From Malurus cyaneus samueli (Eukaryota > Chordata > Aves > Passeriformes > Maluridae): 64,000 bases of DNA. The notes under the pieces are model-generated. The model ran no database searches and was not told where the DNA came from. It saw only the letters and a list, made by a program, of their open reading frames with translations. The stretch's first letter is position 1. Every line of letters starts with the position of its first letter. This document shows positions 53,001 to 64,000 of the stretch, in pieces. Where the stretch lies: assembly GCA_009741485.1 (NCBI GenBank), contig CM019215.1:74095735-74159734 (forward strand), written 5' to 3'. Both the position numbers and the translations under genes were made by a program.

Positions 53001-53935
53001 GGTTGGACAGGAATAAGGTGTGCAGGTAACAAACTACTCAGGGGATTGTAGGAATAGAAGCACTCAGGCACTGCATGTTGCAAAGCTAATCATTGCACTT
53101 TTTTTTCAAAAAAAAAGGATCCATTGGCCTGTACTGTAAATAGGGGAACAAAACAGCTCAATTATGAGTTTCATCCTTTTTGCTGCTTCCTGTACCTCTG
53201 AGGAAAACAAGATGATATAGTTCTAAAATATTAATAAGGGAGTAAAGGGAGTAATTGTCAGTGTATTACATTCCAAACAAAATCCTAATGAGATAGTAGA
53301 AAGGTAAATCTACTCAAATAATAATACAGGCACATCATTCTATTTACTGAATACCACATATGTGCCTCTTTCACAATAAAACTCAGGTTGGTGGAGATCA
53401 CCTATAAACAAAAATAAGCCATTTTGTGTAAGCAGATGTTTAATTTTAAATATGTTTTGCATGTTTAATGCAACATAAAACACACTGCTGAGTAATAAGG
53501 CCGTATGTCATATTTCCATGTACAACTTTATTACACTGAAATATCCCTGCAGATGGTTAGTAGCCATGTTATTGACAGTGGACTATTTGCTGGTTCACTG
53601 AGCACGCCTGATTTTTGTTCTGAGCACATACACTCATCCTGCGGTGGAAGCTTTTACAATTAAGTCAACCAGTTCGAATCTCATGCAGCCAGAGACTGCT
53701 TGTCCAATGAAAATCTTTATTTTCACACTGTTCTCTTGCATTTTTGGAAACGCATACCTAGTTTTCCATTCACCCTAGTACTGCACAACACTGATACTTT
53801 TCTGCATAGGCAGAAGTGTCCCATTTCAGCAGAAGACTAAGATATTTCTCAGACTTCCACAGGGATTTCCCATACATGTTGGGGCTCTGAGTGCATTCCC
53901 TCATCATGGGGAAACATGGAAATTTTTGAAAATAC
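50001..53935. other. Upstream intergenic DNA of MARCHF11
   Basis: AT-rich with T/A runs near 51714-51725 and 52940-52952. Open frames up to 87 codons lack recognisable domains or exon boundaries. No gene recognised. Confidence 0.6.
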
Positions 53936-54250
53936 AAAAACATCTCCTTGCTTCTGTGCCTGGAGATGCTGGGGAAGACACAGCCCCTGCTTGCAGGAGC
54001 TGCTTTTAAGCTGAGCCTCTGCTGTTTGGCCCCGACCTGAGCTACAGCTCCCACTGTGCCTGGCCATGGCCACACAAATCTGGGCCCATCCATGGGACTG
54101 CATCCAGTGCTGGCTTCACCCTGAGGCTGTGGCTGTCCCAGTGCCCCAGGGATGCCCTGGCTGCCAGGTCCTGCCATCACCCACTTGGGGACCTCTCGGT
54201 ACTCCTGGAAGAGGAGTCTGTGGTGCCCTGACAGATCTCATTTGCACAGT
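53936..54250. repeat. GC-rich block, probably an old interspersed repeat
   Basis: Sharply richer in G and C than both flanks. It is open in several frames on both strands (for example minus 53770-54180), with no coherent protein and few CpGs. I suspect an unclassified songbird repeat but cannot name it. Confidence 0.3.
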
Positions 54251-57200
54251 CCAAGAAATGGTGGTTGGCATTCTTTTCCTTTCCTTTACTAATTATTTCA
54301 ACATGGATGATAACATAAAAGTCCTGAATTTTTATGATTTTATGAAATTTTATGACTATATATTTTTATTTCTTGAAATGCTGTCACACCATCCATAATG
54401 ATTATGTTTTTCTACTGGAATTCTTGTTTTAATTGCCAGTGTACTGTTTTTATCAAAGGTGCCGATTTATTTTTAAAACATTTGAAACTACCTGAGATTA
54501 ATTTTTCTCAGCCATGATCTTCCTGTGAAATACAGTCTGCCTTTTGATCTTTAGCTATTTGAAAGTATTTTCTTAACATTTTTTCTTGTACAGTTGATTG
54601 GGGGGGAGGGGGGGAAGGCTTAGCATGGATTCCAGAATGAGGTAATCTTTGTTTGCAAATAAATTTAGTTCCTTGGTTTATTTTGGAAATAGATCAGCTG
54701 TTGCAGATTCTAGAGGGTGGCATCAGTGAGCTCACTTAATTGAAACAGAAATGACAACGTCAATTAGCTTTTCCATTAGATGTTATATGAGTAAAAGCTA
54801 CTCTACAAGGCCAAAGGGAATTTAGTTTAGTATCAGCTGCATAGATCCTATGTTTACAAAAAAAGAATAACCTTTTTTTTTAAAAAAAGCATTTTCCTTG
54901 GATTTCCCTGTAACATGTAGTACAGGCAACATCAAACCTCAAGAAGTAATGGTGAGGCATCAAAAATTATGTGACAACTTGCCAAGTCTTTACCGGTGTC
55001 CTTTAGTCTATTCTGCATGCCTCCAGCATTTGTCTGACAACTTAAAAAGCTGAAAACTGTCTAAAGTTTGTAGCAAGGCAGTGAAACACAACTTCTTCTA
55101 TGGAAACACCTTCTGGGGATTCCACCATGATCTGAACCCTGGGGTGGTCAGCTCTTCAGTACACAGGGCAGGGTGAGAACTTCACCACAAAGACTTTATG
55201 ATGGTGGGAACTGGAGCTTTTCATGCTTATACCATGGGGTCAAAACTCAACTCAGATACCCATCAAGTGAGAATGAATTCATAAACATTTTCTTAATAAA
55301 CCAAACCACGAAGGGTGACTAGGTAGGTATTTCGCTGATGTACTTTGCTGCTATTTATGTGGTGAAGGGAAAAGGGCAATAACTGAGATCTGAGATGTCA
55401 ATTCCTGGCTGAAGAAGCATTGTTCTGGTTATTTCTCACACCACAGGCAGGTATTGACTTTTTGTCTTCAAGGGATCAGTCTCAATTAAAAATTAAAAAA
55501 CAAGCCCCCCGTTATCTGAAGACCAAATCCTCCACCCTTGATGCAACAGCAGCTGTTGCAGCGTGTGTGGTCTCAGCCATAGAACATATCACAGCTAAGA
55601 TGAATCAGTGTAACTTACAGAATTACCTAATCTAGTACATGTTTTTTGAGAAACTGTGGCAGAAAAAAAATGCAAGCTGACAGGTTTTTCCTCTGGATGG
55701 ACCTAGACTTTTGCAGCCATGCCAGGAGTGACCTGTGGAAATTGTTAGTTATCTGTTATTTAGCTCCTAAAAAGGGACCAGTTCCTGCAGATATGAAACT
55801 TTCCCTCCTAAAAGTTCCAAAATATTAGTATGATTCAATAGAAAAACTGGAGAGAGACTTTATAATTTCAAGGTCGCAGCTTGAGTGTGCTTTTCTGTGA
55901 AATAATCTCTCATGCTCTTTATCTTTCTACCTCTCAGCCCTAATTAATTAAAAAAAAATAAAGAAAATACTATCTCATGAGATTTCCTATGTGTATTGGG
56001 AGGCAAAATTCTCCTTGTGATAAATTTTAAAGAAAATGTATAGAAGTCACCTCAGGCCACACTGGATTAGATTAGGAAGGTATTACCTCACTGAAGAGGG
56101 TCTTCTAGTTCTTACAAATCCACTGTATTTGCTAATTAACTAATCTTGTTACAGAAAGACTTGTTTTGGAAAGTTATATAAACCAGAAGTGACATCTCTT
56201 GTGCTTCTTAAAGGGGAAACAGTAAATACTCCATTCTCGCTGATCCCAGATCCCTGACAGATGACTGAGATGTTGGCTAAGATTGTTATTTTAGGGATTT
56301 TTTCGTAAATTTTCTTCCTCTAAAGATCCTGACAAAAAATGTGAGGCAATGCAGGACCATGTCATCTGATGTGAGAAAGGAAGAGAAAATGGTTGGTGGA
56401 AGCTCGTGAGTGTTTAATCAAGGTCTGAAATCCATAGTAAAGGAAATGTAGGATTTTCTGTACCTTGCTAGGAAGTGATCCTGGAGATGAGTCTATGCAA
56501 AGTGAAGGATAGTTTTTAGTAAAGATTCTTTATTTATGGCTCCGTGATACTTTGCAAGCAAGGCAGGACAGGGCAGGGACAGAAAAGGGAGCTATGGAAA
56601 TACCCAAAGCCCAGTAAAACCCGGGGCTGGCCTGTGGCAAGGTTTCACTGTCATTGACATGACTTCCCAGCACCAAGTACACAAAGGGAGGAGCACAAAT
56701 CTGTGGGATACCTGCTTCCTTCACTGCAAACTGTTCAGGCATGCTGAAGGCATGCTAGGGATGAGTATTCTCACTAGGAGATGTGGCTTCATGCTTAGAG
56801 TTTGCAAGGCTGCTGAGCTTACTGCAAATTTGAACCTGAACACTCAATTGAATTAAGTCTCCTGCAGAGATGAAGTGCTATTGACATATGACCCTTTTGA
56901 AGAGCAGCTGCAGGAAAAGGATAGACTGCAGGATAGAGTCCTGCAAAATAGAGCTCTACAAAATACAGTCCTGCAACCAGTTTGAACATTCCCTGACTGC
57001 TAAAACTGCAAAATGAAACCTGCCTGAGTTATGCTGGACATTGTGGGGGCACTGGGAGAGAAGTAATAGTGGTTTCAGCTTCAGTAACAGACACTTCAGC
57101 AAGAAATTTAGGTGTGCTCCTCTGAAATCTGTGTCCTCTGGATGCAAGCTATCATTGCAATTCACGCCAAGCTTGCAGATATGCCATAGAAACTGTAGGA

Positions 57201-60200
57201 AATCCGTGCCTTCTAGGGTAGCATCTGGAGGTCTGGAGATCAAGCAGGACACCTAAGGGCATTCAAAATGACACCAAATATGCATGCAGCTACATAAAAA
57301 CTTAACCAAGCACCTCAGAAACAGGAATGGGGCAAAATCAGACTGCATTTAAGCACATCTCAGCCTCTTACTATTTCTCTAGGCTTCTCAAGAACTAAAG
57401 CATTACCACTCCCTCTTCTGCTTTTCTCCCTCTGTCATTTGGGGTGGAGATGGTGGAGAAACAGATACACGGGAAATGCTAAATTTGATGAACAGATCCT
57501 GGATACAACTTCAAAATATTCCTAGATTAAGGCTATTCCTAATCATGAATGTACAATTAGTGAACTTGACCCTTGTTCTCCTGGTAACAAACACTTCTCT
57601 CTGGAACAATTGCTTAGAACAGCAAGCAATTACTTTCTTCTGTACATTTGATTACTAATTTCTTACCAGAACAATAAAAACCAAGTAACTTCTCTTCCAG
57701 TCCTCACATTATAATTTCATTTCTGTTGCCAAAGCGTGCCTGGCTGCTTCTTTGTATATTTGATGTGCAGCTGTGGTAAGAAGCCACAAATAGCAGCATG
57801 GCATCTTTAAGAGCTGTGCTGCCAAGGGCAAAAGGACCCTGCAGAGTATCTCTTCTCAGGGAGCCGTCCTAACTGTTTGGAAAGTAGCAAATAATGTTGT
57901 AATGTGAAAAGTGCAGAATTAACTAGAAAAGTGTTCTTTTTCCAACTTTCCCCATTGTAGGAAAGAAAGTGGCTTTTGGCCAGCACACACTGAAGAAATA
58001 GGAACCCTTTCTCTTCGGTTTGAAGGGCTGCCACAGGCTGCTCTGGCTGCGTTATATATTTATGTAGACATGATGCAGGATGGAAGTACTATACCATAGA
58101 TTGCTGTTTGGTTTTTATCCACCTGCTGTAGTAGATGAAGGATATTTACAAAGCAATCAATCTGTAGGAAGCCTTACGATTAACTAAGAGGCTTTTTTCA
58201 CCATTTACAGTAAGGATGTGCGTTTTGCACTCCGGAGAGGAAGGGAAGCATCCTTAAATTGTGTGTACTATAAACTAATTGCTACCTATTATTGAATTAA
58301 AATGCATGAATATGCATGGGGGGCTGTGTCTGTCTTCAGGTGAAGCCTTTATAAAGCTTCCATAACTGGCTCTGAGCTTTTTCAAATTCTGCATATCCCA
58401 GAGACTCCTGGTGCCATTTAGCCAAGTGCTGGCAACATAGCACTACTTGAAAGAAAAGCCTGGATGTTTTATTAAAATCTGAAGAATGCTATTTGAATAT
58501 GTTACCTTAAATTTCATCCCTGTATCTATTTTATTCTCATAGATGCCTCTCCTGATAGCATCACCTCTTTTGAAATTGGTCTTTCCTTTATTTATAATAC
58601 ACATTCCCAACTCTCTCTTGATAATATTGCAATGAATCATTCAGAGTGGGGTGCCTTGGATGATTTAGTCCAAAGTAAAAAGTAATACTCAGTGATTTTT
58701 AATCTTTTTATGTCTGGGTCATGTTCCTCTGAATCACAGGAAAAAAGAGTTTCGGCATCTTTAATAAGAAATGTTCCCTTGTAAAGCGTACCCAATTTGC
58801 AATGTTACCCAGCTAATGCACATATGAGAAGTTACCAGCCTACCTTAATTAGCTCTTTAAAGCTGTAGGTCCAGGAAAAAAAAATCCAGCAGTCCAACTA
58901 ACTGATCTTTCTGCCTGTTTGTGTACTTTATCTTCTGCCCATATATATTCACTAGTAACTTTGATATCAAACAAAAAAAAAAATCATGCATGCATTCTTG
59001 TCCGATTGAATGCCATTATTGATTTTTTATTAAATTTTATACTGAGTTTTGAATAAACATGAAACTGCAGCATAAAAATCCCTAGGGAATTGAGAGGCAA
59101 GTAAATGAACAGAAGCCTGTGGTAACTTCAGATGTTCATAAGAACATAAGGGTCAACACGATCAAGAGTTCAAATGATGAAATGTCCTGCCTCTGGCAAT
59201 GGTCTGTAATTATCTTTCAATCAAAGTTCACATGTCGCATTTCTGCACTGGGTCAAGCCTACCTGAAATTTATTTATTTTACCTCAAATCCTAGTCAGAG
59301 GGGTGTTCAGCCTGGGCCCTGAAGCATTAGCTTTGCTTTCCTAAGTCATTCTAGTATGAGTTTGCTCTTCTTATTGCTCCCACACACTGGTCCTTCAATT
59401 TCATCTTTGATACTTAGGAGAGAAGTCAAGCCAAAAAATGAGATTCCTTTAGCTAAGTGTTTCCACATTATTTCCCTGTATTTATTTATTTATTTTTCAT
59501 TAATACACTGGGTTCATTATAGGACATGAAAAATTCTAGTGACATAGAGTTTAATCACTGCACTTTTTCTCACGGGATATTCATTGTAATCTGTATCACT
59601 ACTATTACTGTCTTAAGTAATAACTAAAAGAGGTCGTGTTCTAGGTTAATAGCCTGCAGCTGCAATGAAGAGAAATCTGCAGTACTGAATCCAGCTATCC
59701 AAGTAAACTAGATACAGCTGATAGTGCTAAGCAATGATGGGAAGTATTTTCACACAGATGTTGACATTAATCTCCAGTGCCAGTTCATTTCACTCTGCTT
59801 GAGTTTATTGTATTTGCAGCTACACTGAGAAAAAGAAATAGGGTTTGGAAACAACAAGTAGACCAAATAATTCTTTCAAGATGAGAAATTCCTGAAGGTG
59901 TCCAGCTGGACAGGAGGTGTCCAGAGCAATGTTTTGTAAGGGGTTTCAGTCATCTTGACAGTCTTCAGATGCTTTTACACTCACTGTCAAAACTGACTTT
60001 GAGAAGACTCCTTCACCCGTGTGTTTGCTGGAAAGTAAATCACAAATCCTATTTTGACTTCAACAATACTTTCAGATTTTTAACAGGGACAATGACAGAG
60101 TCCTAAGTTATGTTAAGCTCAGTACTTGTAGAGTACAGTAGTCAGTTTGCATTCCCTTTCCTGTCAAACCTAATAGTCAAATATCGGCAAACATCTGCTC

Positions 60201-62250
60201 AGTTATCAGGAAGAAGATTACAGTGAGAACCTGATGGAATCAAGGAATTATCCTCCTGTATCTAACATGCTCAGTCAAAACAGTCTCACAATCCCTTGCT
60301 TGTGCCTTCACAATTCATTATTATAACAAACAAATGGAGTCTTTGTTGTATAAACTGTACAGCATGGCCACAGTAATACATCTTGTATTTGCATTTCATG
60401 CTTGAAAAATGAGTGTGGGAAAGTGCAAGAAACTGACTGGAAATTTCAATGGAAAACTTCTATCCCCATTAGAAGTATTCTTTAAGGTGCAGAGGTTGTG
60501 CTGGGAATTGATTGATTGGTTGATTGATCTATGGATTGGGGTGTTTTTAGTTTATTTTTTATTATTTTTATTGAGATAAAAGAGTTACAGGATTCTTGGT
60601 TTGCATATTTTTATGTTTTCATGTCTTTTGAGGAAGAACTGCCACCGTTCATTTGTACAGCTATTTCGAAATCCACAATTCCAGCCATTCGACCTGGACG
60701 GTGCATCATCCAGAAACTGTTACTGAGATAAAACATAAGACTGATGAAAGGATTCAGAGAATGACAAAAATTAATTAAGAATTAAGGCAAGAATGTAAAG
60801 AATGGGACTTATGCTGCCTATGGAGAGGGAGTGAGTTATTCTTCCACATACTAACAGTGGTCCTAAATGAGTCCTGACCCTCAGCTGTCCCACAGCCCTG
60901 GTCCTCAGCTTGGATGATAATCCCTGTGCAAGCATGAGAGCCATGTTACTACAAGCCTGTCTGCATGTGCCTAGCTGAGACACAAACTTTGCAGCTCACT
61001 GCTCAGCTGCATCAGACTCTGCTACCAGCTGGTCAAAGTCTGGAGCCACATCCAGCTCTGTAGGAGAGACAACTTCATCAGCAGCTGGTGGGCAGACATA
61101 GACCTCACCTACTGAGTGGTTTCCACTCCCCAGCAGAAGAAACAATTATTAAATGAAAATTAGAAGGGCATTGCACCAGTTATTTTCCTTGCCTTCTGTT
61201 TTTTTTGACAAGGTTTAGAGGTTGCATTTTGTTACTTTCCCTCACACAACTCAATATTGTTTGCAGCCAGCTGATTTGTCTGTCCTGTTCTTTTTCTTTT
61301 ATTACAGAAATTGTTCAAGACTCACAAAACTATGATTGCCATCCACCAACAATTCTACAAGAAATACCCCCCTAAATTTTGAAATTGGCATTACCCTGTT
61401 TGGCAAATATTGATAAGGAACAAACACTATAAGACCTGTTTTTGTGGCATGCTAAATAATCTAGCAAGCAAGAATGGAGACTAACACAATAGATGAGATT
61501 TTATTCCAGTACAGATGAACATTCTCATTGTCTGAGAAGTTCAGAAATGCAGCAGAGATAATAAGATATCAAGAGTATAATTTTCCTGGGTAAAGCACAT
61601 ACAATTGCAGGGGGTTATTAATTAAAATCATTGTATCTGGCATAGAAATTAACACATATGGCATTGCTAATTCCTTTTGCAAGACCCTAGTGTAATCTTA
61701 TTTATATGAGCACATTCTGATTGTACAAATTAGCCTGTTAATTTCCAGAACTTTCACCATTTGGCAAGAGTCACTTATAACTACAAATGTTGCACAGAGC
61801 ACAGATGATCAGAACAGTAAAGTGCACATTTTGAAAGTTAAAGGTGCAGTGGTGAAGTTTCCAAAGTTTTATTTGATATGCCCCAGTCTCTGGATAAATG
61901 AACCTCAGTGTGGCTCCATGAAATGTGTTCCCCTATCATCAGCGAGCTGATTGACTTACTACTATTAAATAGCTTGGTTAATGGAGTGGTCAGCACCAAG
62001 GCAAGGATACCACCTTTGTGTCCTGGGACACATCCTAGAAGTCTGATGAATTTCAGAGCTGTTAAAAATCACTTTCGACAATTTATGGCAAAGAGGGGGT
62101 ATTTCATCCAATGGGAAGAGTAAACATGTTGAGAACTTTAAAAAGACAGGAAGAAAATGCAAACATTCAGCAAAGCTTCTGTTTCTGGAAACAGAAGTAA
62201 TGAAACAAGTAACTGGAGGACAACACAGGAATAGAAAAACACAATGTAAT
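54251..62250. other. Upstream intergenic DNA, no gene recognised
   Basis: Contains a G7-A-G7 run (54600-54614), two candidate conserved non-coding stretches (about 54690-54860 and 58090-58420) and a moderately GC-richer block at 60830-61140 without recognisable content. Confidence 0.55.
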
Positions 62251-62278
62251 TGTGTGTGTGTGTGTGTGTGTGTGTGTG
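62251..62278. repeat. (TG)14 microsatellite
   Basis: Perfect TG dinucleotide run. Confidence 0.97.
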
Positions 62279-64000
62279 AGAGAATAGTTTTTATCAGAAA
62301 AATCCACTTTGATTCTATTATGGGTAACATAATAGATAATAATGCAGACAAAGGAAAAGCAATTTCTATTGTATTATTTTACTTTAGATAGGCTTTTGGT
62401 GGTGGTGGCGATGACATTTGTTTTAGCAAATTAGAAAATATGATGTAAATTAGTCTAGAAGAGAACAGTCACAACCCACATGGCCACTGAGGTGCACAGT
62501 CAGTGTGGATGTTGGTTTTCAGGGGGTTCCATGAAGATCCAGAGGTATTCAAGTGATATTCTACAGCAAGATTCTGCAAATCAGTTCTCAGGGAAATCTT
62601 TCCTAGTAAGGGTAAGACCAAAGATTCAAAATGCCTCTCAGGCAAGTGATATTCTCCTTAACCAAATTTTTAAATAACAAACTCAGAAAAAAGCATCCTG
62701 AAACTATACAGATTAGGAAGCTGACTGTGGTGGCCTTTCAACATCCATTTTAAGTGTCTGCTTTCATACTCACAGATGTGAATAAGTACATCTCAGACCC
62801 TCTTAAAGGCTCATTTTGCTCAGTGGTCTGACTCCAACCACAAAAACAAAACAAATATAATTGAATGCAAAGTCCCTGTTTATGCCTCTGTTGCCGTTTC
62901 CCAATTTCTATGAGCTGTTTAAGATGTGTTTACGGGTTTGTAGAGCCAACAGCTTCTAATGCACTCATGGATTTTCCAGGCTCTCATCATCCTGCTTGTA
63001 GTTTTGAGCTGACACCAAGCAGCATTATTGAAATCAACAGTGTAGTCGTGTGTAAAAAAGTATTTGTTTTTGTTTAATTTTAAACATTCTGCCCAGTACT
63101 TTCACTGAGGTAATTTAAACCTTCTCATACACAGTGAGTAATCGAGGCATGATTTACCTCAGGCAGAGGCACTGGAGTTACTGTTATTTACCCCAGACTG
63201 GCAAGGAGAGAACATCCTTTGTGTTGTTTCTGTTCAACCTTTCAAGAAACCTAAGAGCACACCTGATGGCAAATGTCTTAGTATCAGCTAAAATTAGCAC
63301 TAATTTTTCAATCTCACTGGTGGCATTTCTTAGTTTTGGGACTCACAGTTCTTGGTCCAGCATTTGGATTAAACCTGAGCAATGTGTAGCACAATTGCAC
63401 AAATACTTCTGTACCTCCCCTGGCAATGCCCTGTCCCACAATGCTAAGCTGGTGTACAAGATAGTGATAATGATAATATCGTTATCATTTCTTGCAAGTA
63501 ATTTCAGCAGAGTTGTAAAATGGACTTTGGTCCAAGCCTTAGCCCAGTGTTTGCTGCTGTGCCAGACTGTGTGAGGCAGACATTCACATCAGCAATGCTC
63601 TGCCAGAATTTGATACCACTCAGTGTACTTCCAGAAACCTTGAATTATGACAAGGCAGATGTAGGACTGGTCCTGTTTATATTTACCATAACTTTTAACT
63701 AAAGTACTAACAAACCACCATCATAATATCAAAATTTTACATTCCAGAAATTCTTTCCTGCTTGTAGGAATACAGAGTTATAATAATTATAACAATATGA
63801 AAAAACAACCAGGATTAGGATTATCAGATCACCTGGATTATTATCATCTGTAAGTTTTTTCTAAGTTCATTAGAAAAACTATGAATCAAGATCTGGTATC
63901 AATATAGAATTACTCTAAAGCTAATATATAGTGAAAATCTCAATGTTACCAACTTTAAGAAAAATTGCAGCTTTCACTGTTCCTGCATCCTTAGACATCA
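62279..64000. other. Intergenic DNA to the window end, no feature recognised
   Basis: Plus-strand open frame 63134-63574 (146 codons) has no recognisable domain or exon context; likely chance. Confidence 0.55.

Noticed and set aside
62251..62278. TG repeat as a possible regulatory Z-DNA element
   Set aside because: An ordinary dinucleotide microsatellite of common length.
63134..63574. 146-codon plus-strand frame near the window end
   Set aside because: No recognisable domain, no splice context, no codon pattern; likely chance.
1..64000. tRNA, rRNA, CRISPR arrays or a clustered gene system
   Set aside because: No cloverleaf with A/B boxes, no regularly spaced repeats and no gene cluster seen by eye; the window is a vertebrate single-gene locus.

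Overview
This is vertebrate nuclear DNA and almost certainly avian. It is AT-rich and gene-poor, with long introns, GT-AG splicing and many CR1 LINE fragments with bird-type 3' ends. It also carries LTRs that I recognise from memory as avian endogenous-retrovirus types, so a songbird is likely but not proven. There are no operons, CRISPR arrays, phage genes or tRNA genes. Apart from repeat remnants, almost none of the open frames are real genes.

The one gene I can support is MARCHF11 (MARCH11), on the minus strand, running from its CpG-island start near 48.88 kb to its stop codon at 18.285 kb. Four coding exons are visible: 48615-48876 (N-terminus and first RING-CH cysteines), 47499-47654 (rest of the RING-CH finger), 25669-25861 (membrane segment 1 and most of segment 2) and 18285-18607 (end of segment 2 and the cytosolic tail). 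Introns are 960, 21637 and 7061 bp. Boundaries and phases (0, 0, 1) agree exactly. The model gives about 310 residues, shorter than the roughly 400 of the human protein, and the difference lies in the low-complexity N-terminus. As assembled, exon 1 has no in-frame ATG: a one-base frame difference at a G8 run (48791-48798) separates the only good ATG from the RING frame.

Layout: 1-17.2 kb is 3'-flanking intergenic DNA with a CpG-rich patch near 2.0-2.36 kb, three CR1 copies and probable LTRs (12.1-12.6, 15.05-15.78 and 16.40-16.88 kb, the last nested in a CR1). 17.2-18.28 kb is the presumed 3'UTR and flank. 18.3-48.6 kb is the gene body; its largest intron holds five CR1 fragments and a single N flanked by a perfect 65-bp duplication. 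48.3-50.0 kb is the CpG-island promoter region, interrupted by a 559-bp tract with only one pyrimidine on the + strand. 50-64 kb is upstream intergenic DNA with no recognised gene.

I found no new multi-gene system. The best targets are the promoter polypurine tract, the exon 1 frame break, the assembly duplication, and a few regulatory candidates.
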